From NCBI GenBank assembly GCA_050633465.1, contig JBOEGO010000012.1, positions 124,001 through 188,000 on the forward strand: 64,000 nt of DNA. Reading direction: 5' to 3'. Positions 8,553 to 16,625 of the stretch are shown one piece after another; positions within the stretch are counted from its first letter, which is position 1; the number at the start of each line of letters is the position of its first letter. This DNA comes from UBA3069 sp050633465. Its GTDB lineage: Bacteria > Pseudomonadota > Alphaproteobacteria > Rhodobacterales > Rhodobacteraceae. The translations under genes were made by a program, and so were the position numbers. The notes under the pieces were generated by a model, which made no database searches, was not told the DNA's origin, and worked only from the letters and a program-made list of their open reading frames with translations.

Positions 8553-9326
8553 ATGACAGACTCGAACACACCCAAATACGTGCCTGCGGTTGAAAACGCC
8601 GTGAAACTGCTGCGCCGAATGGCAGTGATGAACAATTCCGAAGGCGTCGCACCAATGGCACGCGCCACGGGGTTAAGCGTGTCCACGACATTCAACATAT
8701 TGAAAACCCTAACCAAAGAGGGGTTCGCCACCTTTGATCCGAAGGACAAAACCTATCAGATCGGCATGGGTATTCTGGAAATCGTCGCACCCATTCTGGG
8801 GGCCAATCCAAATGACCTGATCCGCCCCCTGCTGCACAATCTGGCAAGCGAACACAGCGTGATGATAGCCCTTTGGCAGGTGACAGAAAGCCAGCGAATC
8901 GTGTTGATCGACAGCGTTACACCCACACGGATCGTCCATGCGCGTATGGAAACCGGTGCGCGGCTTCCGGCGATGATCGGCGCGGTTGGCAGGGTTTATG
9001 CCGCACGCACAGGCGTGACCAAGGCACAGGCGAAAACCGAATATAGCGCCCTTCAATGGCAATCCCCACCCGGGTTTGACACCTATTGGAAAGATATCGA
9101 ACAGGCCCGTGAAACCGGCTTCGCCTTTGACTATGGCAATTTGTTCATCGGGTTGAACATTGCCGCCGCAATTGCATGTGATGCCACCGGTCAGGCGCGA
9201 CTGGGGTTAAGTGCAATCACAATCGCCGGACAAACCGAGGCCGCAAAACTGCAAGAAGCGGCACAGGGCCTGCATGAGGCAGCCGGCCTGATCGAAACCA
9301 ATGTATTTGCCCGCCCACGCGCCTGA
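8553..9326 (+). CDS. IclR-family transcriptional regulator
   Basis: 257 residues. The N-terminal winged helix-turn-helix (about 10-70) includes AVENAVKLLRRMA and GLSVSTTFNILKTLTKEGF. The C-terminal IclR effector domain (about 80-250) includes GARLPAMIGAVGRVYAA, close to the family's conserved P-hAxG-AlLA motif. AAGGAAAAT precedes ATG 8553. It is transcribed away from the alcohol dehydrogenase and TRAP operon and is the likely local regulator, probably responding to the substrate or an intermediate. Whether it represses or activates is not visible. Confidence 0.92.
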   Translation: MTDSNTPKYVPAVENAVKLLRRMAVMNNSEGVAPMARATGLSVSTTFNILKTLTKEGFATFDPKDKTYQIGMGILEIVAPILGANPNDLIRPLLHNLASEHSVMIALWQVTESQRIVLIDSVTPTRIVHARMETGARLPAMIGAVGRVYAARTGVTKAQAKTEYSALQWQSPPGFDTYWKDIEQARETGFAFDYGNLFIGLNIAAAIACDATGQARLGLSAITIAGQTEAAKLQEAAQGLHEAAGLIETNVFARPRA

Positions 9327-9334
9327 TACCGGCG

Positions 9335-10258
9335 TTAGGGGTTCAACCCGTCCAACACCCAGGACCCGTCTGCCATCAGGTCGCGCACCGTATCGCGCAA
9401 CAGATCGGCAATCGCCTGCCCCGCACGCGTCATAGGGCGGGCGTTCATATGCACCAGATATGCGGCGCGCCACAAATGCGGCTTGGCAAAATGGCGGATG
9501 ATGAAATCTCCGGCTTGCGCCTCTTGGGCCACTGCGTGATAGGGCAGGATCGAACTGCCCATCGAATGCGCCACCAGTGATTTGATATTACGGTAGGAAT
9601 CGATTTCGATTTCAGCCGCCAGTTTGACCCCCGCCTGACGCGCCGCATGGTCCAGCATCCGGCGCAAACCGTGGGCCGGACTGGGCAGGATCAGCGCAAT
9701 ACTGGCAAGATCCTGTAGCAAAACCGGGCCATGATCCACAGAATCAGGCGGCGACAGCATGACCAGCTCTTCTTCCAGCAGCCGCTCCGAAACCACGCCC
9801 TTTTGTCGGATGTCATCATATAGGATGGCCAGATCAACCCGCCCGTCCATCAACCACTCGCTGACAAAACCGCTCATGGCTTCGGCGATGTTGATCTGGA
9901 TTTTCGGGTATTTCTGACGCGCCGCTGTGATCAGGGGAACCGAAACAACGCCGCTGATGGTGCCCGGCAATCCCAAACGCACCTCGCCTGCGGGTTGGGA
10001 CCCTAACGAACGGATTTCCTCTTGGGTGCGGGTCAGTTCGGCCAGAATCAGCCGCGCACGCAACGCCAGCAATTCGCCCGCTTCGGTTGGCAAAACCCCC
10101 TGTGGCCGCCGCAACAACAACGGCGTATCCAGCGCCTTTTCCATATTACGCAGATGGATAGACAGGGCAGGCTGCGCCACGTTCAACACCGATGCCGCGC
10201 GCGAAAACGACCCCTGCTCCACGATGGCCAAAAAGTATCGCAGTTGTTTGATATCCAT
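9335..10258 (-). CDS. LysR-family regulator, divergent from the itaconate-type operon
   Basis: 307 residues. The N-terminal helix-turn-helix (1-60) reads MDIKQLRYFLAIVEQGSFSR and then AASVLNVAQPALSIHLRNME. The C-terminal part is a periplasmic-binding-like effector domain (about 90-295). The gene faces away from the acyl-CoA dehydrogenase/CoA-transferase/hydratase/lyase operon across 152 bases, the standard layout for a LysR activator and its target. In Pseudomonas aeruginosa the itaconate genes are likewise next to a LysR gene (RipR/ItcR), which supports but does not prove an itaconate-type effector. It ends 8 bases from the IclR gene (convergent). Confidence 0.93.
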   Translation of the reverse strand: MDIKQLRYFLAIVEQGSFSRAASVLNVAQPALSIHLRNMEKALDTPLLLRRPQGVLPTEAGELLALRARLILAELTRTQEEIRSLGSQPAGEVRLGLPGTISGVVSVPLITAARQKYPKIQINIAEAMSGFVSEWLMDGRVDLAILYDDIRQKGVVSERLLEEELVMLSPPDSVDHGPVLLQDLASIALILPSPAHGLRRMLDHAARQAGVKLAAEIEIDSYRNIKSLVAHSMGSSILPYHAVAQEAQAGDFIIRHFAKPHLWRAAYLVHMNARPMTRAGQAIADLLRDTVRDLMADGSWVLDGLNP

Positions 10259-10298
10259 CTGGCGGGTCCGGTGTGTTCAGGGGCTGTGGTGCCATATC

Positions 10299-10331
10299 AA
10301 TATACTATACGAGACAGCACAAATGTATATT
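10299..10331. promoter_or_regulatory. Candidate LysR binding site in divergent promoter region
   Basis: Inverted repeat AATATAC (10299-10305) and GTATATT (10325-10331) with 19 bases between, extending to an imperfect TCAATATAC/GTATATTTGA pair. It is AT-rich against a GC-rich background and lies 40 bases upstream of the lysR start, 80 bases upstream of the operon start. This fits a LysR recognition or activation site. Confidence 0.5.
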
Positions 10332-10410
10332 TGATTTATACCCTTGGGCTGGGGTTAGTCATTCCAACCCACGAAAACCGTGCCCAGCAAAAGCCGTTAG
10401 GAACCAGCGA

Positions 10411-11574
10411 ATGACCCAATACAGCGATGAACAGTTTCAGGATATCCGCGATGCTGTCAGGGCGCTATGTGCCGAATTCCCCGATGAATATCACCGCAAG
10501 ATCGACGAACAGCGCGGCTATCCCGAAGCATTCGTGGATGCGCTGACCAAAGCGGGCTGGATGGCGGCGCTGATCCCCGAACAATACGGCGGCTCTGGCC
10601 TGGGCCTGCTAGAAGCATCGGTGATTATGGAAGAAATCAACCGCGCGGGTGGCAACTCGGGTGCCTGCCACGGGCAGATGTATAATATGAACACGCTGGT
10701 GCGCCACGGATCCGAGGAACAGCGCCAGCGGTATCTGCCCCGCATCGCCAGCGGTGAATTGCGCCTGCAATCCATGGGCGTGACCGAACCGACCACGGGC
10801 ACCGACACCACGCAACTGAAAACCACAGCCGTGAAAAAGGGCGATAAATATGTGATCAACGGGCAAAAGGTCTGGATCAGTCGGGTGCAGCATTCCGACC
10901 TGATGATCCTGTTGGCCCGCACCACCCCCCTGTCCGAGGTCAAGAAAAAGTCAGACGGGCTGTCGATTTTCATCGTTGATATCAAAGAGGCCATGAAAAA
11001 CGGGATGCAGGTGCGCCCGATCCTGAACATGGTGAACCACGAAACCAACGAACTGTTTTTTGACAACCTGGAAATCCCGGTCGAAAACCTGATCGGAGAA
11101 GAGGGCAAGGGGTTCAAATACATCCTGACGGGGCTGAATGCCGAACGCACATTGATCGCGGCAGAATGTATCGGGGATGGCTATTGGTTCACCGACCGCG
11201 TGACCGAATATGTAAAAGAGCGCACCGTGTTTGGCCGCCCCATCGGCCAGAACCAAGGCGTGCAATTCCCGATAGCCGAGGCATATATCGAAATCGAGGC
11301 TGCCAACCTGATGCGCTACGAGGCATGTCGCCTGTTCGACGAGGGCAAACCCTGCGGCACACAGGCGAACATGGCAAAATATCTGGCGGCCAAGGCCTCG
11401 TGGGAGGCGGCAAATGCCTGTTTGCAATTCCACGGCGGGTTCGGGTTTGCCTGCGAATATGATGTCGAACGCAAATTCCGCGAAACCCGCCTGTATCAAG
11501 TCGCGCCGATTTCGACCAACCTGATCCTGAGCTATGTGGCCGAACATGTTCTTGGCCTGCCGAGGTCGTTTTGA
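10411..11574 (+). CDS. Acyl-CoA dehydrogenase of the itaconate-type operon, shifted catalytic base
   Basis: 387 residues from ATG 10411; upstream in-frame codons lie in the regulatory region and are not used. The domain order is that of acyl-CoA dehydrogenases, with MGVTEPTTGTDTTQL near residues 122-136 and FHGGFGFACEYDVERKFRET near the end. The usual C-terminal YEGT motif is replaced by RLYQVAPISTNLI, so the common Glu is missing. A Glu at residue 245 (LNAERTLIA) matches the position used by isovaleryl- and long-chain acyl-CoA dehydrogenases. It is the first gene of an operon with CoA-transferase, hydratase and lyase. A homologue also sits in the Pseudomonas itaconate cluster. Its exact substrate is unknown. 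Confidence 0.9.
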   Translation: MTQYSDEQFQDIRDAVRALCAEFPDEYHRKIDEQRGYPEAFVDALTKAGWMAALIPEQYGGSGLGLLEASVIMEEINRAGGNSGACHGQMYNMNTLVRHGSEEQRQRYLPRIASGELRLQSMGVTEPTTGTDTTQLKTTAVKKGDKYVINGQKVWISRVQHSDLMILLARTTPLSEVKKKSDGLSIFIVDIKEAMKNGMQVRPILNMVNHETNELFFDNLEIPVENLIGEEGKGFKYILTGLNAERTLIAAECIGDGYWFTDRVTEYVKERTVFGRPIGQNQGVQFPIAEAYIEIEAANLMRYEACRLFDEGKPCGTQANMAKYLAAKASWEAANACLQFHGGFGFACEYDVERKFRETRLYQVAPISTNLILSYVAEHVLGLPRSF

Positions 11575-12677
11575 TGGCCGCCGGTTTACCCCTGACAGGG
11601 CTGACCGTCGTCGCGATTGAACAGGCCGTTGCCGCGCCTTTCGCGTCATCACGTCTGGCAGATGCCGGTGCGCATGTGATCAAGATCGAGCGGCCCGAGG
11701 GCGATTTCGCCCGTGGGTATGACGATGTCGCCAAGGGGCAAAGCAGCTATTTCGTCTGGCTGAACCGGGGCAAGGAAACGCGGGTGGCCGACCTGTCCAA
11801 CCCCGAGGGCAAAGCGATGCTGGCCGATCTGCTGGCCAATGCCGATGTGCTGTTGCAGAACCTGAAACCCGGGGCCTTGGCGCGGCTTGGCTTTGATGCC
11901 GAAATGCTGGCGCGTGATTATCCGCGCCTGATCACCTGTTCAATTTCCGGTTATGGTGACAGCGGGCCGATGGCTGACCGCAAGGCCTATGATCTGCTTA
12001 TTCAGGCGGAATCGGGTCTATGTTCGATCACCGGCGGGCCGGAACAGGCGGCGCGGGTTGGCGTGTCTGTGGTTGATATTGCCACCGGCGCAACAGCCCA
12101 TGCCGCAATACTCGAGGCGCTGATCCAGCGCGGCATAACCGGACGCGGCTGCGCAATTTCGGTATCTATGTTCGATGTCATGGCCGATTGGCTGACCGTG
12201 CCCCTGTTGAACCACGAGGGCGGCAAACCCCCGAAACGGGTTGGCCTCGCCCATCCCTCGATCGCGCCATATGGGGCGTTTGATACCGGCGACGGTCAGA
12301 AAATCCTGATCTCGATTCAAAGCGACCGCGAATGGGTCAACCTGTGTGAATACTTTTTGGATGATGCTGCTTTGGGGACAGCATCCGATCTGGCGACCAA
12401 TGTGATGCGCGTGCAAAACCGTGACAAAACCGATGCTCTTGTCGCCGCCGCATTTGCCAAACGCACTGCGGCGGATGCGCTGACCGCGTTAAAGCGGGCC
12501 GATGTCGCCTTTGCCAGTGTGAATGATATGGCGGGGCTTTCGCGGCATCCGCACCTGCGCCGGATCAGCGTGGACACCCCCAATGGCACGGTCGCCTTCC
12601 CCGCGCCTGCGCCTGTCATAACCGGGCAAAACCGCATCTATGGCGCTGTTCCCGCGTTGCCCGAACAAAAGGTGTGA
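11574..12677 (+). CDS. Class III (CaiB/BaiF) CoA-transferase, likely itaconate CoA-transferase
   Basis: 367 residues. ATG 11574 overlaps the previous stop (TGATG), so the genes are coupled. The start GLTVVAIEQAVAAPFASSRLADAGAHVIKIERP is typical of the family. Asp168 in RVGVSVVDIATG matches the catalytic Asp that carries the CoA anhydride intermediate in this class (Asp169 of formyl-CoA transferase). It would move CoA from a donor such as succinyl-CoA to a dicarboxylic acid. The neighbouring hydratase and lyase point to itaconate (Ict role) or mesaconate. The family alone does not fix the acid. Confidence 0.85.
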   Translation: MAAGLPLTGLTVVAIEQAVAAPFASSRLADAGAHVIKIERPEGDFARGYDDVAKGQSSYFVWLNRGKETRVADLSNPEGKAMLADLLANADVLLQNLKPGALARLGFDAEMLARDYPRLITCSISGYGDSGPMADRKAYDLLIQAESGLCSITGGPEQAARVGVSVVDIATGATAHAAILEALIQRGITGRGCAISVSMFDVMADWLTVPLLNHEGGKPPKRVGLAHPSIAPYGAFDTGDGQKILISIQSDREWVNLCEYFLDDAALGTASDLATNVMRVQNRDKTDALVAAAFAKRTAADALTALKRADVAFASVNDMAGLSRHPHLRRISVDTPNGTVAFPAPAPVITGQNRIYGAVPALPEQKV

Positions 12678-12679
12678 TC

Positions 12680-13510
12680 ATGGAAATCGACATTGAACAT
12701 CTGCGCAGCTGGATCGGAAATACCGAAACCGCCAGCGAAATCGCCAGCCCCAACCTGATCCAGCGTTTTGGCGCCACGCTTGATCTGGATCTGGATAACA
12801 GCATCGGGGCCGCCGCGCCCCTGTTGATCCACCTGTGCATCGCCCCGCCAGCCGTGGCAAGCAAGGCGCTTGGCCCTGATGGCCACCCCAAACGCGGCGG
12901 GTTTCTGCCCCCCGTTCCGCTGCCCAACCGGATGTGGGCGGGCGGCGCCTTCACCTTTCACGATGACATTCATGTCGGGGATCTGGTCACCCGCACATCG
13001 ACCATCTCCGATGTGGTGGTCAAACAGGGTCGCAGTGGCATGTTGTGCTTTGTGACTGTGCAGCACGAAATCACCAGTGGCACCCGCCATGTTGTCAGCG
13101 AACGTCAGGATATCGTTTACCGCGATGCGGGCATCCCCGCCAAACCCGCAGCAGAGGCCGCACCCATCGGCGCACATATCCGCAACATCGTGCCAACCCC
13201 GCCGATGCTGTTTCGCTATTCCGCGCTGACCTTCAACGGGCATCGCATACATTACGATGCCCCCTACGCCCGCGAGGTCGAAGGTTACCCCGGCCTGATC
13301 GTGCATGGGCCCCTGCAAGCCACCCTGCTGGCCCATTTCGCCGAGGACCTGCGTGCCGCCCGCCCTGCCGTGTTCAGTTTTCGCAGCCTATCCACCATTT
13401 TCGACACTGGCGATTTCACCCTGAACGCCAGCGAAAATGCAAATGGCATGACCCTATGGACAGCCCATGAAAACGGCCCAATCGCGATGGAGGCCACAGT
13501 CACATGGTAG
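12680..13510 (+). CDS. MaoC-type double hot-dog hydratase (itaconyl-/mesaconyl-C4-CoA hydratase-like)
   Basis: 276 residues from ATG 12680; GTG 12674, overlapping the previous stop, is an alternative. The N-terminal half is an inactive-type hot-dog (FAS1-like dehydratase) fold. The C-terminal half has the hydratase signature FRYSALTFNGHRIHYD (about residues 184-199), with the Asp and His expected for water addition, followed by GLIVHGPLQATLLAHF. Length and layout match Ich of the itaconate route and Meh of the 3-hydroxypropionate cycle, which make (S)-citramalyl-CoA from itaconyl- or mesaconyl-C4-CoA. It overlaps the lyase gene by 7 bases, supporting a dedicated pathway. Confidence 0.82.
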   Translation: MEIDIEHLRSWIGNTETASEIASPNLIQRFGATLDLDLDNSIGAAAPLLIHLCIAPPAVASKALGPDGHPKRGGFLPPVPLPNRMWAGGAFTFHDDIHVGDLVTRTSTISDVVVKQGRSGMLCFVTVQHEITSGTRHVVSERQDIVYRDAGIPAKPAAEAAPIGAHIRNIVPTPPMLFRYSALTFNGHRIHYDAPYAREVEGYPGLIVHGPLQATLLAHFAEDLRAARPAVFSFRSLSTIFDTGDFTLNASENANGMTLWTAHENGPIAMEATVTW

Positions 13511-14295
13511 GCATCAACACAATCTGCGCCCCGCTTTTCGTGCCCGCCAACCGTCCGGACCGGTTTGAAAAGGCCGCGCAAAGCGGCGCAGATGCGATTA
13601 TCCTTGATCTGGAGGACGCGATCGCAACCGACAGCAAGAATGACGCCCGCGCTGCCCTGCGTTGTGATTTTACCGACCTGCCAGTCATCATTCGGATCAA
13701 TCCCGCCGAAACGCCCTGGCATGATGCCGATCTGGCCGCTGTTCTGACCCTGCCGGTGGCCGCCGTGCTGCTGCCCAAGGCAGAGGCAGGCGCGACATTG
13801 ACAGCCACTGCCGCAACACTGGCCGGACATGCGCCCGTGATTGCCCTGATCGAAACCGCCCGTGGCATCGCAAGCGCCCGTGCGGTTGCCACCACACCGA
13901 ACATTGCGCGGCTTGCCTTTGGCTCGGTCGATTACTGTGCCGACCTTGATTGCGCCCATCTGCGCGAAATTCTGCTGCCTGCCCGCTGTGAAATGGTTCT
14001 GGCGGCGCGCTTGGCCGAACTCCCCGCGCCCATTGATGGCGTGACCACAGCACTGGACGATATGTCAGTCACCGCCAGCGACGCCGAACATGCCCGCGCC
14101 TTGGGCATGACCGGAAAACTCTGCATTCACCCCAAACAAATTGATGTGGTCAAACGCGGCTTTGCCCCAACCGCGGCCGAACTGGATTGGGCGCGGCGGG
14201 TTTTGGCCTCGGGTGACGGGGCGGTATCGGTGGACGGGGCAATGGTTGACGAACCCGTGCGGATCAAGGCACGCACCCTGCTGGCAAGGGGATAG
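13504..14295 (+). CDS. CitE-like CoA ester lyase, likely citramalyl-CoA lyase
   Basis: 263 residues of the HpcH/HpaI-CitE aldolase family (TIM barrel). Conserved parts include FVPANRPDRFEKAAQSGADA at the start, LDLEDAI near 33-39 (Mg-binding acidic pair), VIALIETARGI near 116-126 and GKLCIHPKQI near 204-213. It would cleave (S)-citramalyl-CoA to acetyl-CoA and pyruvate, completing itaconate or mesaconate breakdown after the transferase and hydratase. It starts inside the hydratase gene. Malyl-CoA lyase activity is an alternative, but the chain is shorter (263 against about 320 residues) and the context favours citramalyl-CoA. Confidence 0.83.
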   Translation: MVGINTICAPLFVPANRPDRFEKAAQSGADAIILDLEDAIATDSKNDARAALRCDFTDLPVIIRINPAETPWHDADLAAVLTLPVAAVLLPKAEAGATLTATAATLAGHAPVIALIETARGIASARAVATTPNIARLAFGSVDYCADLDCAHLREILLPARCEMVLAARLAELPAPIDGVTTALDDMSVTASDAEHARALGMTGKLCIHPKQIDVVKRGFAPTAAELDWARRVLASGDGAVSVDGAMVDEPVRIKARTLLARG

Positions 14296-14365
14296 GCCAC
14301 GCCCCCAACATGGGGCGAATACAGCACATGCCCGCCAACAGTGATACCGTATAGCCTGCTCTGCG

Positions 14366-14394
14366 TTGACGGCACCGCCCCACAGGCGCAATAA
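14366..14394 (+). promoter_or_regulatory. Candidate sigma-70 promoter for UDP-glucose dehydrogenase
   Basis: TTGACG (14366-14371), 17 bases, then CAATAA (14389-14394), 39 bases before ATG 14434. The -35 box is good and the -10 box weak. Confidence 0.4.
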
Positions 14395-14433
14395 CCCAAT
14401 TCAGGCAGGTATAGTTAGGCAGGGGTTTCCCAG

Positions 14434-15756
14434 ATGAAAATCGCAATGATCGGCACCGGATATGTCGGGCTGGTGTCCGGCGTCTGTTTTTCGGATTTCG
14501 GGCACGAGGTCGTCTGCGTCGACAAAGACCCCGCCAAGATCGAAAAACTGAACAACGGTCAGGTTCCGATTTACGAACCGGGCCTTGGCGAACTGATGGA
14601 TAAAAACGTGGCCGCGGGCCGCCTGTCCTTTACGCTGGATCTGAACGCAGCACTGGACGGGGCCGAGGCCGTGTTCATTGCCGTTGGCACCCCCACGCGG
14701 CGCGGCGATGGCCATGCCGACCTGTCCTATGTGATGGCCGCAGCCGAAGAAATCGCACAGATCGCATCGAATTACATCGTGATCGTGACCAAATCCACGG
14801 TTCCCGTCGGCACCAACCGCCGTGTCAAACAAACCGTGGCCAAGGCGAACCCGAACCTTGATTTCGACGTGGCCTCCAACCCCGAATTCCTGCGCGAAGG
14901 TGCGGCGATCGACGATTTCATGAAACCCGACCGCGTGGTTGTGGGCGTGCAAACCGACCGCGCCGCCGAGGTCATGGCCGACATTTATCGCCCGCTGTAT
15001 CTGCGCGATTTTCCCATCGTCACCACCGATCTGGAATCGGCGGAAATGATCAAATACGCCGCCAATGCGTTTCTGGCCACCAAGATCACATTCGTGAATG
15101 AAATCGCCGCCCTGTGTGAACGGGTCGGCGCGGATGTGAAACAGGTGGCCAAGGGCATCGGCATGGATGGCCGTATCGGCAATAAATTCCTGCATGCCGG
15201 TCCCGGTTATGGCGGTTCGTGTTTCCCCAAGGATACCAAGGCATTGGCGCGCATCGGGCAGGAACACGCCGTGCCGATGCAAATCACCGAAACCGTGATC
15301 AAGGTGAACGAAGAAACCAAGCGCAGGATGATCGACAAATTGCTGGACCTGTGCAGCGGCACCTTTAACGGCAAAACCATTGCCGTTCTGGGGGCCACGT
15401 TCAAACCCAATACCGACGATATGCGCGACGCGCCGTCATTGACCATTGTGCCCGCACTTGTCGGGGGCGGCGCCAAGGTGCGCGTGGTCGACCCCCAAGG
15501 CAAACACGAAGGCGAAGCCCTGCTGCCCGGTGTGAACTGGGTGGATGACGCCTATAAATCGGCGCAAAATGCCGATCTGATTGTAATCCTGACCGAATGG
15601 AACGAATTCCGCGCGCTTGATCTGAAAAAACTGGCGCGCAAGATGGCGACGCCACATATGGCCGACCTGCGCAATATCTATTCCGCCAAGGATGCCAAAC
15701 GCGCAGGCTTTACCGCCTATTCCTCGATTGGCCGCGTCGGCTATTCTGCGGATTGA
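14434..15756 (+). CDS. UDP-glucose 6-dehydrogenase
   Basis: 440 residues; oxidises UDP-glucose twice to UDP-glucuronic acid with NAD. The N-terminal Rossmann motif is MKIAMIGTGYVGLVSGVCFS (1-20). Glu152 and Lys208 lie in the expected SNPEFLREG and MIKYAANAF blocks, and the catalytic Cys263 lies in GPGYGGSCFPKD. The C-terminal UDP-binding domain ends the chain. It precedes a sugar-phosphate transferase and a CapD-type dehydratase, so the product probably feeds capsule or exopolysaccharide synthesis. The symbol could be ugd, udg or rkpK in different species. Confidence 0.95.
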   Translation: MKIAMIGTGYVGLVSGVCFSDFGHEVVCVDKDPAKIEKLNNGQVPIYEPGLGELMDKNVAAGRLSFTLDLNAALDGAEAVFIAVGTPTRRGDGHADLSYVMAAAEEIAQIASNYIVIVTKSTVPVGTNRRVKQTVAKANPNLDFDVASNPEFLREGAAIDDFMKPDRVVVGVQTDRAAEVMADIYRPLYLRDFPIVTTDLESAEMIKYAANAFLATKITFVNEIAALCERVGADVKQVAKGIGMDGRIGNKFLHAGPGYGGSCFPKDTKALARIGQEHAVPMQITETVIKVNEETKRRMIDKLLDLCSGTFNGKTIAVLGATFKPNTDDMRDAPSLTIVPALVGGGAKVRVVDPQGKHEGEALLPGVNWVDDAYKSAQNADLIVILTEWNEFRALDLKKLARKMATPHMADLRNIYSAKDAKRAGFTAYSSIGRVGYSAD

Positions 15757-15767
15757 GGGCCGCACAG

Positions 15768-16412
15768 GTGACCCCCGCAAAACGCTGTCTTGATCTGCTG
15801 TCCGCCTGCTTTTTGGGGCTGGTCCTGTTGCCGGTAGGGTTATGTGTGGCGGCGCTGCTGCTGCTGCGCGAGGGGCGGCCTGTGTTCTATCGTTCGGAAC
15901 GGATGAAAACCGCGACCACAGGTTTCACCCTGATCAAATTTCGCACCATGCATGTGGTGACAACCGACAGCGGTGTTTCGGGTGGCGACAAAACCAACCG
16001 CATCACGCCCACAGGCCGGTTTCTGCGCCGCACCCGTCTGGACGAACTGCCACAGATCTGGAACGTGCTGCGCGGCGATATCAGCTTTGTCGGGCCACGC
16101 CCGCCCCTGCGCCGCTATGTTGAACAGTTCCCCGAAATCTATGGAAAAGTGCTGGAATCCCGCCCCGGTATCACCGGCCTGGCCACCCTGTGTTTTCACC
16201 GGACCGAGGAACGCCTGCTGGCCCCCTGCACCAGTGGCGTCGAAACCGAAGAGGTCTATATTCGCCGCTGCATCCCGCGCAAGGCGCAGCTAGACCTGAT
16301 CTATGCCCGCAATCGAACGGTCTGTTTCGACCTGAGGTTGATGGTGGGCACTGTGATTCGGCCTCTATCGCCCTGTGCCTGCGCGGTTTTCCGCGCAAAT
16401 GACCAAAAATAA
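15768..16412 (+). CDS. Undecaprenyl-phosphate sugar-phosphate transferase (bacterial sugar transferase)
   Basis: 214 residues from GTG 15768, chosen because GAGGG lies 8 bases upstream; TTG 15753, which overlaps the previous stop, is an alternative. One membrane helix (about residues 8-32) precedes the cytosolic catalytic part with FRTMHVVTTD near 57, RITPTGRFLRRTRLDELPQIWNVLRGDISFVGPRP (about 79-113) and SRPGITGLA. These are hallmarks of the small PglC/WbaP-type enzymes that place the first sugar-1-phosphate on the lipid carrier. It acts at the inner membrane face in polysaccharide assembly. Which sugar is used is not predictable. Confidence 0.9.
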   Translation: MTPAKRCLDLLSACFLGLVLLPVGLCVAALLLLREGRPVFYRSERMKTATTGFTLIKFRTMHVVTTDSGVSGGDKTNRITPTGRFLRRTRLDELPQIWNVLRGDISFVGPRPPLRRYVEQFPEIYGKVLESRPGITGLATLCFHRTEERLLAPCTSGVETEEVYIRRCIPRKAQLDLIYARNRTVCFDLRLMVGTVIRPLSPCACAVFRANDQK

Positions 16413-16490
16413 GGCAGAATTCCCCTTGTTTTGCAGGTGCAGAAACACGCACTTGAATATAAGGCCCGATTTTCTTTAACTAGGGGGAAT

Positions 16491-16625
16491 ATGATTAACG
16501 ATTTTTCGGTAATCGAAGCAGCAGTCCACGAATGCCAAGGTGCCCGTTTTCTTGTTTTACATCGGCAAATTTATACCCCGCAAGAGTCATCACCTTTATG
16601 CTCTATGATTTTTTTCTTTCATTAA
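16491..16625 (+). CDS. Possible 44-residue leader ORF overlapping the CapD-type gene
   Basis: ATG 16491 has AGGGGGA just upstream (3-base gap) and opens a 44-codon frame, MINDFSVIEAAV to MIFFFH, ending in TAA 16625. It overlaps the start of the next gene by 28 bases in another frame. The next gene's own ATG (16598) has no clear ribosome site, so this ORF may serve translational coupling. No known family is recognised. It could also be chance, since the region upstream is only 185 bases long. Confidence 0.3.
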   Translation: MINDFSVIEAAVHECQGARFLVLHRQIYTPQESSPLCSMIFFFH

